Source of the DNA: Desulfoprunum benzoelyticum
GTDB taxonomy: Bacteria > Desulfobacterota > Desulfobulbia > Desulfobulbales > Desulfocapsaceae
Length of the DNA: 64,000 nt
Assembly: GCF_014201505.1 (NCBI RefSeq)
Contig: NZ_JACHEO010000004.1
Span: 62,001 to 126,000, forward strand
Direction: 5' to 3'
The notes below the pieces were generated by a model. The model did not search any database. It was not told the DNA's origin and saw nothing but the letters and a program-made list of their open reading frames with translations. Both the position numbers and the translations under genes were made by a program. Positions 56,314-64,000 of the stretch are shown piece after piece (positions within the stretch are counted from its first letter, which is position 1; each line of letters starts with the position of its first letter).

Positions 56314-57531
56314 ATGTCACGGATACTGATCATAGGGGCCGGGGGGGTCGGCAACGTCGTCGCCAAGAAATGCGCCCAGCATCCCGAAGTCTTTACTGAG
56401 ATCGTTGTCGCCAGCCGCACCAGGGCCAAGTGCGACGCCATCGCCGCCGAGATCAAGCAGCTGTACAACGTCACGGTGAAAACCGCCGAAGTCGACGCTG
56501 ACAGCGTGCCGCAACTGGTGGCCCTGATCAATGGCGTCAAGCCGCAGCTGGTGATCAACGTCGCCCTGCCCTACCAGGACCTGACGATCATGGACGCCTG
56601 CCTCGAGTGCGGGGTCAACTATCTCGACACCGCCAACTACGAACCGCAGGACTCCGCCCATTTCGAATACAGCTGGCAGTGGGCCTACCAGGACAAATTC
56701 AGAGACAAGGGGCTGATGGCGGTGCTGGGCTGCGGCTTCGATCCCGGGGTCACCAACATCTTCTGCTCCTGGGCCCGGAAGCACCACTACGACAGCATAC
56801 AGACCATCGACATCCTCGACTGCAACGCCGGTGACCACGGCCATCCCTTCGCCACCAACTTCAACCCGGAGATCAACATCCGCGAGGTCACCCAGACCGT
56901 GCGCCACTGGCGGGACGGCCGGTGGATCGAGACTCCGCCGATCCTCGACGACAACTGCGTTCACTTCAGCTTCGATTATCCCGAGGCCGGCCCGCGCGAG
57001 AGCTACCTCCTCTACCACGAGGAGATGGAATCACTGGTCAGGCACATCGATGGTCTGAAGCGCATCCGTTTCTGGATGACCTTCGGCCAGGCCTACCTCA
57101 CCCACCTCAAGGTGCTGGAGAACGTCGGCATGACCCGGATCGACGCGGTCGATTACGAGGGTCACAAGATCATCCCCTTGCGCTTTCTCAAGGCCCTGTT
57201 GCCCGACCCCGGTTCGCTCGGCACCAACTACACCGGCAAGACAGTCATCGGCTGCATCTTCGACGGGGTCAAGGACGGCAGACAGAGCCGCAAGTATATA
57301 TACAACGTCTGCGACCACGCCGAGGCCTTCCGCGAGGTCCAGGCCCAGGCGGTGTCCTACACCACCGGGGTGCCGGCGATGATCGGGGCGATGATGATGC
57401 TGACCGGCGAGTGGCAGGGGGCCGGGGTCTACAACGTCGAGCAGCTCGACCCCGACCGCTTCATGGACTGCCTGAACCGCTACGGTCTGCCCTGGCAGAT
57501 CGTCGATTTCGACGGCCAGCTGCCGGATTAG
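56314..57531 (+). CDS. Carboxynorspermidine/carboxyspermidine dehydrogenase
   Basis: A 405-residue protein of the saccharopine-dehydrogenase family: ILIIGAGGVGNVVAKKCAQ (Rossmann) and GCGFDPGVTNIFCSW. Placement beside a carboxynorspermidine decarboxylase and agmatinase indicates CASDH: putrescine plus aspartate semialdehyde plus NADPH gives carboxyspermidine. It is 43 bases from speA. GGAGGAG lies before the ATG. Confidence 0.93.
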   Translation: MSRILIIGAGGVGNVVAKKCAQHPEVFTEIVVASRTRAKCDAIAAEIKQLYNVTVKTAEVDADSVPQLVALINGVKPQLVINVALPYQDLTIMDACLECGVNYLDTANYEPQDSAHFEYSWQWAYQDKFRDKGLMAVLGCGFDPGVTNIFCSWARKHHYDSIQTIDILDCNAGDHGHPFATNFNPEINIREVTQTVRHWRDGRWIETPPILDDNCVHFSFDYPEAGPRESYLLYHEEMESLVRHIDGLKRIRFWMTFGQAYLTHLKVLENVGMTRIDAVDYEGHKIIPLRFLKALLPDPGSLGTNYTGKTVIGCIFDGVKDGRQSRKYIYNVCDHAEAFREVQAQAVSYTTGVPAMIGAMMMLTGEWQGAGVYNVEQLDPDRFMDCLNRYGLPWQIVDFDGQLPD

Positions 57532-57535
57532 AGCG

Positions 57536-58717
57536 ATGACGACGAGCCTGGACGAGCGGTTGCGACACGATTTCCCGAAGGCCTTCACCGATCGGGTGGA
57601 AACCCCCTGCTACCTGCTCAGCGAGGACGTCATCGCCGCCAACTGCCGGGTCCTTGATCAGGTGCAGCAGCGGACCGGGGCCAAGATTCTCCTCGCTCTC
57701 AAGGCCTTCGCCCTGCCGGCCCTGTTCCCGCTGATCGCCCGCCGCCTGCACGGGGTCTGCGCCAGCGGCCCGATCGAAGCGCAGCTCGGTCGCGAGGACT
57801 TCGGCCGCGAGGTCCACACCTACGCCCCGGCCTATACCGCCGCCCAGATGGAGCGGGTGATCCGGTTCTCCGATCACATCGTCTTCAACTCGATCGCCCA
57901 GTGGCGCCGCCACCGGGAGGCGATCGCCGCCGGCGGCCGGCGGATCGAGGTCGGGCTGCGGGTCAACCCCGGCCACTCCGAGGTCGAGATCGATCTCTAC
58001 AACCCCTGCCTGCCGGGGTCGCGCTTCGGCATCCCGGCGGCGGGGCTTGACGGCATCGACCTTGACGGCATCGACGGCCTGCACTTCCACGCCCTGTGCG
58101 AGCAGAACGCCGATGTCCTGGTCCGGGTCCTGGCCAGCTTCGAGCAGGGCTTCGGCCACCTGCTGCCGCGGCTGCGCTGGGTCAACTTCGGCGGCGGCCA
58201 CCACATCACCCGCGACGACTACGACCTCGACCTGCTCTGCGCCACGGTCAGCGATTTCCGCCGCCGCCACGATCGCATCGCCGTCTACCTCGAACCGGGC
58301 GAGGCGGTCGTGCTGCACGGCGGGGTTTTCGTCACCACCATCCTCGACACCATCTCCAACGGCATCGATATCGCCATCCTCGACTGCTCGGCCGAAACCC
58401 ACATGCCCGATGTCCTGGCCATGCCCTACCGGCCCCACATCCTCGGGGCCGGCCAACCGGGCGAGTTGGCCCACACCTACCGCCTCGGCGGCATCTCCTG
58501 CCTGGCCGGCGACGTCATCGGCGACTACTCTTTCCCGGTCCGGCTGCTCCCCGGCGACCGGCTGGTGCTGGCCGACATGGCCCTTTACTCCTTCGTCAAG
58601 AACACCACCTTCAACGGAGTCGAACTGCCGTCGCTCTACAGCTGCAGCCCGGCGACCGACCGGCTGACCTTGATCCGCCGCTTCGGCTACCCCGACTACC
58701 GGAGCCGCCTGGCATGA
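57536..58717 (+). CDS. nspC: Carboxynorspermidine/carboxyspermidine decarboxylase
   Basis: A 393-residue fold-III PLP enzyme: KILLALKAFALP holds the PLP-lysine; LEPGEAVVLHGG and DCSAETHMPD are typical of NspC. It decarboxylates carboxyspermidine to spermidine. It starts 4 bases after the dehydrogenase stop, and its own stop overlaps the agmatinase start (ATGA). Confidence 0.94.
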   Translation: MTTSLDERLRHDFPKAFTDRVETPCYLLSEDVIAANCRVLDQVQQRTGAKILLALKAFALPALFPLIARRLHGVCASGPIEAQLGREDFGREVHTYAPAYTAAQMERVIRFSDHIVFNSIAQWRRHREAIAAGGRRIEVGLRVNPGHSEVEIDLYNPCLPGSRFGIPAAGLDGIDLDGIDGLHFHALCEQNADVLVRVLASFEQGFGHLLPRLRWVNFGGGHHITRDDYDLDLLCATVSDFRRRHDRIAVYLEPGEAVVLHGGVFVTTILDTISNGIDIAILDCSAETHMPDVLAMPYRPHILGAGQPGELAHTYRLGGISCLAGDVIGDYSFPVRLLPGDRLVLADMALYSFVKNTTFNGVELPSLYSCSPATDRLTLIRRFGYPDYRSRLA

Positions 58718-59622
58718 GTGACCAGACCCTCAATTTTCACGGCACCGACGTCCCGCCGTCGCTCCCGGAATCGGCCCTCTTCCACGTCATCCCGGCCCCC
58801 TACGAGGAATCGGTGTCATACGGCACCGGCACGGCGCACGGCCCACGGGCGATCCTCGAGGCCTCGGCACAGCTGGAACTGTTCGACGGCCGCTGCATCC
58901 CCGCCGACGCCGGCATCCACACCGCCGTCCCGGTCGACTGCGCCGGTCCGCCGCCACTGGTCCTGTCGCGAATCGAGGCGGCCGTCGGCCGCTGCCTGGC
59001 CCTGGGCAAATGCCCGGTGCTGCTGGGAGGCGAGCATACGGTGACGAGCGGCGCCATCGCCGCCCTGCGCCAGGCCCACGAGCGATTCGGGGTCATCCAG
59101 TTCGACGCCCACGCCGACCTGCGCGACTCCTACGAGGGCTCGCTCTTCAGCCACGCCTGCGTGATGCGGCGGGTCGCCGAGCAGGGCATCCCCATCCTCC
59201 AGCTCGGCACCCGCAGCTACAGTCTGGAGGAACAGCGCTACCGCCGCGACCACGGCATTGCCTACTACGATGCCGAGACGATCTGGCGTCAGGGGATCGG
59301 CACCGTCACCCTGCCGGCGGATTTCCCGGACAAGGTCTATATCACCTTCGATGTCGATGGCCTCGATGCGGCAGTCATGCCGGCCACCGGCACCCCGGTG
59401 CCCGGCGGCCTGAGCTGGTACCAGGCACTGTGGCTGATCGAGCGGATCATGGCCGAACGAGTCTGCATCGGCTTCGACGTCGTCGAGTTCGCGCCGCTGG
59501 CCGGCCTGCACGGCGCCGCCTTCACAGCCGCCCAGCTGACCTATGCCATCATGGGCTACCTGGTCGGCAGCCCGCGCAACCGGCGTTACTGGCGGCTGCC
59601 GGACCCGGCTCCTGGTCCCTGA
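58714..59622 (+). CDS. speB: Agmatinase
   Basis: The 302-residue protein starts MSDQTLNFHGTDVPPSLPES. It shows the ureohydrolase metal motifs GGEHT, DAHADLRD, FDVDGLDAAVMPATGTPVPGG and DVVEFAP. Reaction: agmatine gives putrescine plus urea. It is encoded within the same operon as the polyamine genes, so arginine-derived putrescine feeds carboxyspermidine synthesis. The last 37 bases overlap the 3' end of the convergent lspA gene. Confidence 0.93.
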   Translation: MSDQTLNFHGTDVPPSLPESALFHVIPAPYEESVSYGTGTAHGPRAILEASAQLELFDGRCIPADAGIHTAVPVDCAGPPPLVLSRIEAAVGRCLALGKCPVLLGGEHTVTSGAIAALRQAHERFGVIQFDAHADLRDSYEGSLFSHACVMRRVAEQGIPILQLGTRSYSLEEQRYRRDHGIAYYDAETIWRQGIGTVTLPADFPDKVYITFDVDGLDAAVMPATGTPVPGGLSWYQALWLIERIMAERVCIGFDVVEFAPLAGLHGAAFTAAQLTYAIMGYLVGSPRNRRYWRLPDPAPGP

Positions 59623-60122
59623 CCGCCGCCGTTTTCGCCACCACGCTGGAACCAGATCGCCCCCAGGGCGAACGAGCCGGTCAGGATCGCGACATCGGCG
59701 AGGTTGAAGATCCCGGTGCGGAAAGTGCCGAGACCGAAATTGAGGAAATCGATCACCCGACCGTCATGGAGCAGGCGGTCGAGCAGATTGCTCAGCCCCC
59801 CACCGAGAACCAGCAGCGCCGCAACCGCCATCGACCGGGGCAGCGATGCCCGCCACAGGACATAAACGATGCCGGGAACGATCAGCAGTGCCACTCCCCA
59901 GATCAACAGCAGGAAACGAAACTCCTCGGGCAGGCCGCCGAGCAGACCGAGAAAGCCGCCGCTGTTCTCGACATAGGCCAGGCGCAGGGTATCATGGAAG
60001 AGTGATAGCGGTGCAGCGGGATCAAGATGACGCCAGGCCAGCCACTTGCTCAGCTGGTCGCTGACCAGGATAGCCAGCAGCAGGGCGGTCAACCTCACCA
60101 CCCTGATCGGTTGCAGGAGCAT
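59586..60122 (-). CDS. lspA: Lipoprotein signal peptidase II
   Basis: A 178-residue inner-membrane aspartic protease with four helices. It contains SDQLSKW near the N-terminus and the two catalytic aspartates in GGGLSNLLDRLLHDGRVIDF and FNLADVAI. It cleaves the signal of prolipoproteins. The ATG at 60122 has no good ribosome site; upstream GTG (60143) and TTG (60152) are possible alternatives. The C-terminus is glycine-rich and overlaps speB by 37 bases. Confidence 0.88.
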   Translation of the reverse strand: MLLQPIRVVRLTALLLAILVSDQLSKWLAWRHLDPAAPLSLFHDTLRLAYVENSGGFLGLLGGLPEEFRFLLLIWGVALLIVPGIVYVLWRASLPRSMAVAALLVLGGGLSNLLDRLLHDGRVIDFLNFGLGTFRTGIFNLADVAILTGSFALGAIWFQRGGENGGGQGPGAGSGSRQ

Positions 60123-60208
60123 CAGCGGAGATCGGCGGTGCACAGGTCGCAACCGTTACACTTCCCCTTGCCGCCATGGAATGCGATCATCCCCCCTCCC
60201 CGGCCCCC

Positions 60209-61024
60209 TCAGCCGCCGACAGACTTGCTGACGATCTCCCGGTCGAAATAGTTGATCTCCATGCCGGCATCGACGACAATGGCCTGGGCGTTGATGCCGG
60301 ACGACCGGCGCGACAACAGGAAGGCGGCGGTGTTCGCCACCTCCTCGATCCGCAGTGCCTGTTTGCGGGGAATGACCTTTTCCGCGAAGAGATAGCTGTC
60401 GACATAACCGGGAATACCGGCGGAGGCCGAGGTCTTCAACAGGCCGGGGGCGACGGCGTTGAAACGGATCCGGGAGAAGGACGAGAAGCTCTGGGCCAGA
60501 AAACAGAGCGACGAGTTCAACGCCGCCTTGATCGGCGCCATATAGCCGTAGTTCTCAGCCGCCATCCGCGTCGTCGAAATGGAGATCGTCAACATTGACG
60601 CATCGGGATCGAGAAGATCTTTGAAATGATTGGCAATACAGATAAATGAAAAACATGAGATATCGACGGCCTGGAGAAAATCCCGTTTCATCGTCTGGTG
60701 GAAGGGCTTGAATCCATCCGAGTAGTTGGCAAAGGCGATGGAATGGACGATGCCGTCCAGCCGTCCGCCTCCTTCCGCCCCGATCGCCGCGGCGATCTCG
60801 TCACGGACCCGGATGATATTGGCTTCATCCTCGACATCGCAGACAAACACCGGCATCCCCGGAAACAGTTTGCGGGCGGTCGCCCGCCGTTCTTCGGTGC
60901 GCACGACATGGATGACCTTGGCGCCCTCGGCCGCCAGCGCCCTGGCGATGGCGCAGGCCACTGATTTTTTGTTGGCCAGGCCGAAGACCACGAAGCGCCT
61001 GTTTTCCAGCTCGAGAAAGCCCAT
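60209..61024 (-). CDS. Enoyl-ACP reductase-like SDR (FabI-like)
   Basis: The 271-residue protein starts [27 protein letters not shown], matching the FabI dinucleotide motif G-x-A-x-K-x-S-x-A. YGYMAPIK gives the Y-x6-K catalytic pair, but the second FabI tyrosine (position 146 in E. coli, usually in S-Y-L) reads S-I-S here. It may thus be a FabI paralogue with altered activity. Reaction of true FabI: reduction of enoyl-ACP in fatty-acid synthesis. It is upstream of lspA on the same strand. Confidence 0.8.
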   Translation of the reverse strand: MGFLELENRRFVVFGLANKKSVACAIARALAAEGAKVIHVVRTEERRATARKLFPGMPVFVCDVEDEANIIRVRDEIAAAIGAEGGGRLDGIVHSIAFANYSDGFKPFHQTMKRDFLQAVDISCFSFICIANHFKDLLDPDASMLTISISTTRMAAENYGYMAPIKAALNSSLCFLAQSFSSFSRIRFNAVAPGLLKTSASAGIPGYVDSYLFAEKVIPRKQALRIEEVANTAAFLLSRRSSGINAQAIVVDAGMEINYFDREIVSKSVGG

Positions 61025-61284
61025 TGTCCCGTCTTCAGAGTAGGTCTTTGAAATTAACCACTTCCATCCGTTGCAGGATACACTACCCGGTAATACGAGA
61101 CAAGCCGCAATCACCGTTGTAACCACCCTTCCCTCCTGCCGCCGGCCCCCACCGCCGGCGTTTTCCATTGTCCTTTCCTTCTTTATTACGGTATATGATC
61201 TGCAGGAATACGCCCCGGCAGACCATCTGCAGCGTCAGGCGGCCGCATCGTTGATCTCGAAAATCCCTACGAACATTACTGGGC

Positions 61285-62940
61285 ATGCACACATATATTA
61301 TCGGTATTGATACCGGCGGCACGTTCACCGATGCCGTCCTGATGGAGAGGGAAAGCGGCAGGATCGTCGCTGTCGCCAAGAAACCAACCACCCATCACCA
61401 GCTGGCGGACAGCACCGGTGCCGCCCTTGCCGCCCTGCTGCAGGGGGCTGGGATCCCGCTCGAAAAAATCGGCGCGGTGGCCGTCTCCTCGACCCTGGCC
61501 ACCAACAGCGTCGTCGAAAACAAGGGAGCCCGGGTCGCCCTGCTCGTCATCGGCTACGTCAGGCACTTCAAACTCCCGGTCAAGGCAGTGATCTTCGTCA
61601 AGGGCGGCCACACCATCATGGGCGAAGAGGAGGAACCGCTCGAACTTCATTATCTTGTCAGCCTGATCCATGGCCTGAAGGATGAGGTCGATGCCTACGG
61701 CGTATGTGCGGCGATGTCGATGGTCAACCCGACCCATGAACTGGTGACGGCAAAGGCCATCGAGATGATCGATCCCAAGCCGGTGTTCTGTTCCCATCGC
61801 GTCAGCCAGACCGCGGGCATGCAGGAGCGGGCGGCGACCGCCGGCCTCCACGCCAAGTTGATGCCGATCATGGAGGAGTATATCACCGGGGTGCAGCAGG
61901 CGATGACCGCCCGGGGCCTGTCCTGCCCGATGGTCATCATCAGCGGTAACGCCGGGACCATTTCCTCCGACCGGGCCGTGGAACTGGCGGGCATGACAGT
62001 CGCCAGCGGCCCGGCCTGCACCGCCAGTTTCGGTGCCGAGCAAACCACCGCCAGCGCCCTCATCATCGATATCGGCGGAACCACTACCGATATCGCGATG
62101 ATCAAGGACGGCCAGCCGCTGATGGCCACCGAAGGCTGCAAAATCGGGGGCTGGCGGACTCACGTCGAGGCCATCGACATGAGCACCGGCGGTATCGGCG
62201 GTGATTCACATGTCTCTATGAACGACAAGGGGCACCTCACCATCGGCCCCAACCGCGTCGTCCCCCTGGCGATGGCGGCAGACCTGCCGCCGATCGACGG
62301 CTGGTTCGGCAAGGAAGAGCGGAGCCGGCTCATCGTCTTTCGTCCCGAATCAAAAATGCCGGCGGAAGACAGGCTGACAACCTTCCTCCGCACCCAGGGC
62401 CAGGCAACCCCGGAGCAGATCCGACGGGCCACCGGCCTCAGCGGCGTTACCCTCGACCGGGATCTCGAAAATCTGGAGAGGTTGCAGCGGACCTACGAAT
62501 GCGGCTTTACCCCGACCGACGCCCTGCATGTCCTTCACCGCATCGATCTGGGGGATCGCACCAGGGCCCTGGCCGGGGCCGCGATTCTGGCTCGGGAGAT
62601 CGGCATGACCGCGGAGGCCTTCTGCGAGCTCGTCCTCAGGCGGACGGAAGAGCAGATCGAGAACCTCGTCATCGATCACCTCGTTCAGCATTACTGGGGC
62701 AATTCGCTGACCAGCTTCATCGCCGGCCGCAACGACCATCCGGTCCTCGGCGTCAACTTCTCGCTGAAGATCCCGCTGATAGGCATCGGCGCCGCCGCCC
62801 GGTACTTTCTGCCGGCGGTCGCCTCGAGGCTGGCGACCACGGTATCGTTCCCACAGTACTGCGAGGTTGGCAACGCCGTCGGGGCGGCCCTGATCTGCAA
62901 GCAGACCCTGGCCGACCAGACCAAACCGCCCGTGGTCTGA
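61285..62940 (+). CDS. Hydantoinase/oxoprolinase family (HyuA-like) protein
   Basis: A 551-residue protein with the ATP-binding motif GIDTGGTFTDAVL at the start and the second phosphate loop IDIGGTTTDIAMI (about residues 263-275). GGIGGDS follows. It matches the N-methylhydantoinase-A/oxoprolinase family of ATP-dependent ring openers, but the HyuB partner is not seen here. Substrate cannot be told; it may be a 5-oxoproline- or hydantoin-like compound, or an acetone-carboxylase-type activation. It is divergent from the FabI-like gene. Confidence 0.84.
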   Translation: MHTYIIGIDTGGTFTDAVLMERESGRIVAVAKKPTTHHQLADSTGAALAALLQGAGIPLEKIGAVAVSSTLATNSVVENKGARVALLVIGYVRHFKLPVKAVIFVKGGHTIMGEEEEPLELHYLVSLIHGLKDEVDAYGVCAAMSMVNPTHELVTAKAIEMIDPKPVFCSHRVSQTAGMQERAATAGLHAKLMPIMEEYITGVQQAMTARGLSCPMVIISGNAGTISSDRAVELAGMTVASGPACTASFGAEQTTASALIIDIGGTTTDIAMIKDGQPLMATEGCKIGGWRTHVEAIDMSTGGIGGDSHVSMNDKGHLTIGPNRVVPLAMAADLPPIDGWFGKEERSRLIVFRPESKMPAEDRLTTFLRTQGQATPEQIRRATGLSGVTLDRDLENLERLQRTYECGFTPTDALHVLHRIDLGDRTRALAGAAILAREIGMTAEAFCELVLRRTEEQIENLVIDHLVQHYWGNSLTSFIAGRNDHPVLGVNFSLKIPLIGIGAAARYFLPAVASRLATTVSFPQYCEVGNAVGAALICKQTLADQTKPPVV

Positions 62941-63055
62941 ACCATACCGAGAGAGCGATGGGGAATACCGGCCATCCGGCAACCATGTTCATGACCACCA
63001 ATTACCAGGCCTCACACATTGTGGGCACGACCGTCGCGGCCTCGGCGACGGTGAT

Positions 63056-63250
63056 ATGAACGAGCCGACCCCGGCGCCGCCGCCGTGCCCCTTGTGCAAC
63101 GGCTGCGGCCAGATCTCCTCATTCAAGGGTGTCAGCCGGTTCCTGCTGACGACCGAAGAATGCCCGGCCTGCGGCGGTACCGGCCTCGACCTCGATGACG
63201 AGGAGCAAGTGGGCGAATCCCGGCAGCCGGGAAGTTCACGGGAGAAATGA
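63056..63250 (+). CDS. Small zinc-ribbon protein with DnaJ-type CxxCxGxG motifs
   Basis: A 64-residue protein with CPLCNGCGQ (about residues 11-19) and CPACGGTG (about 36-43), forming a DnaJ central-domain-like zinc module. A partner or function is unknown. It follows the hydantoinase-type gene by 115 bases. Start ATG at 63056 has a weak upstream site. Confidence 0.6.
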   Translation: MNEPTPAPPPCPLCNGCGQISSFKGVSRFLLTTEECPACGGTGLDLDDEEQVGESRQPGSSREK

Positions 63251-63276
63251 AATCGCCATGGAGATGATCCGCTGAT

Positions 63277-63732
63277 ATGGATATCGCCGGGATGCTGTCG
63301 CCGCCCTATGGCCTGGTGTCGCTGTTCGGCCTCAGTCTTCTCGCCTCGACCCTGGTGCCGCTCGGTTCGGAATGGCTGCTGATTCTGCTCATCGTCGAGG
63401 GGTATCCTGCCCCGACCACCGTGGCGGTCGCCACTCTGGGCAATTCCCTCGGGGCCGTTACGACCTACCTGATCGGCATTTTCGGTTCCGACGTCCTCAC
63501 CCGGCGGGTACTGCGGCTCTCCGCCCACGACCTCCACCGTGCCGGAACGATGTACCGCCGGTTCGGCGTCTGGTCGCTGCTGCTCTCCTGGGTTCCGATC
63601 GTCGGAGATCCCCTCTGCCTTGTCGCCGGGGCCCTGCGGACCCCCCTGCCGCTGTTCCTGGTCCTCGTCCCACTCGGCAAGGTCTGCCGCTATTCGGCAC
63701 TGGCCTTTTTGACCCTGCAGGGCCTGCGCTGA
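63277..63732 (+). CDS. YqaA/DedA-like (VTT-domain) membrane protein
   Basis: A 151-residue protein with four to five helices. STLVPLGSEWLLI and GNSLGAVTTYLIGIFG match YqaA/DedA-type pores, and SWVPIVGDPLCLVAGALR gives the second re-entrant motif. Probably a lipid-carrier-type membrane protein, shorter than the DedA at 37624. It follows the zinc-ribbon gene by 26 bases. Confidence 0.78.
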   Translation: MDIAGMLSPPYGLVSLFGLSLLASTLVPLGSEWLLILLIVEGYPAPTTVAVATLGNSLGAVTTYLIGIFGSDVLTRRVLRLSAHDLHRAGTMYRRFGVWSLLLSWVPIVGDPLCLVAGALRTPLPLFLVLVPLGKVCRYSALAFLTLQGLR

Positions 63733-63823
63733 GACATGCTGATTTCACCCCAGGGATGACAACCGGCCAAACAGCCGTATTATTATATTTCCAACCCAGC
63801 AATCACACACCATAGAGAACATA

Positions 63824-64000
63824 ATGAAAAAAGCAGCTTACCAGACCATCATCGCCGAATTCGACCAATGGGGACAGCAATACGACCGTGTCTGCTCAAT
63901 GGGATGCAGTGCCTGCTGTACCGAGAATGTCACCATTACCGCCCTCGAAGGAGAAAGAATCCTTGCCTATGTCATCAGCCGCGGGTTGGAGCAATGGCTG
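63824..64000 (+). CDS. Cysteine-cluster protein, YkgJ-like (partial, cut by right edge)
   Basis: The first 59 residues are present: MKKAAYQTIIAEFDQWG, then CSMGCSACCTENVTITALEGE. The cluster C-x3-C-x2-CC resembles YkgJ/UPF0153 proteins thought to bind zinc or iron-sulfur. The frame stays open to the window edge. AGAGA lies before the ATG. Confidence 0.6.
   Translation, partial: MKKAAYQTIIAEFDQWGQQYDRVCSMGCSACCTENVTITALEGERILAYVISRGLEQWL

Overview
The window looks like chromosomal DNA, about 60-65% G+C, from an anaerobic or facultatively anaerobic Gram-negative bacterium. Gene content points to the Desulfobacterota (former Deltaproteobacteria). The pointers are a fumarate-reductase-like module tied to HdrB/HdrC-like subunits, an EB_dh-type haem protein, an Mrp sodium/proton antiporter operon, sucrose synthase next to a two-domain sucrose-phosphate synthase, and the carboxyspermidine route to polyamines. 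The assignment is inferred from gene content; no rRNA, tRNA, CRISPR array, prophage or intact insertion sequence was seen.

Layout. 1-6170 (minus strand): mnhA(B)-C-D-E-F-G, followed by a Na+/phosphate cotransporter cut by the left edge, in an overlapping operon. 6304-9738 (minus): a P2-type cation ATPase and a CBS-domain protein. 10093-11787 (plus): a K+ channel with two RCK units. 12324-16885 (plus): sucrose-phosphate synthase/phosphatase overlapping sucrose synthase, behind a leader with a terminator-like hairpin. 16886-18846: an apparent insertion with a zinc-free MDR oxidoreductase and a broken OhrR/MarR regulator. 18847-23408 (minus): an HD-GYP response regulator and a PhnD-domain hybrid histidine kinase. 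23729-25154 (plus): a secreted ComEC-like metallo-beta-lactamase-fold protein and a VanZ protein. 25197-26483 (minus): uracil permease. 26838-33310 (plus): tetR followed by a tripartite RND efflux operon.

33431-38268 (minus): DedA, fructokinase, sensor kinase, response regulator with an ArsR-like output domain, and an EB_dh haem protein. 38382-39536 (minus): an orphan branched-chain amino-acid-type binding protein. 39750-43623 (minus): hdrC-like, hdrB-like, sdhB/frdB, sdhA/frdA. 43892-47302 (minus): TRIC channel, VKOR-thioredoxin fusion, universal stress protein and ComEA-like protein. 47592-50978: ilvC divergent from ilvY, then surE. 51249-53034 (plus): an omptin-like outer-membrane protease and an overlapping lipoprotein-like gene. 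53061-53774 (minus): pyrF. 54345-59622 (plus): speA, carboxyspermidine dehydrogenase, nspC, speB. 59586-61024 (minus): lspA and fabI-like. 61285-64000 (plus): hydantoinase-family protein, a zinc-ribbon mini-protein, a YqaA-family membrane protein and a cysteine-cluster protein cut by the right edge.

How the parts fit. Mrp antiporter, Na/Pi symporter, K+ channel, P2 ATPase and TRIC channel form an ion-homeostasis theme. Sucrose-phosphate synthase/phosphatase, sucrose synthase and fructokinase together could make and recycle sucrose as a compatible solute. The four polyamine genes encode a full arginine-to-spermidine route. The cytosolic fumarate-reductase/Hdr-like complex and the kinase-linked EB_dh protein are the least predictable redox modules and deserve the closest look.
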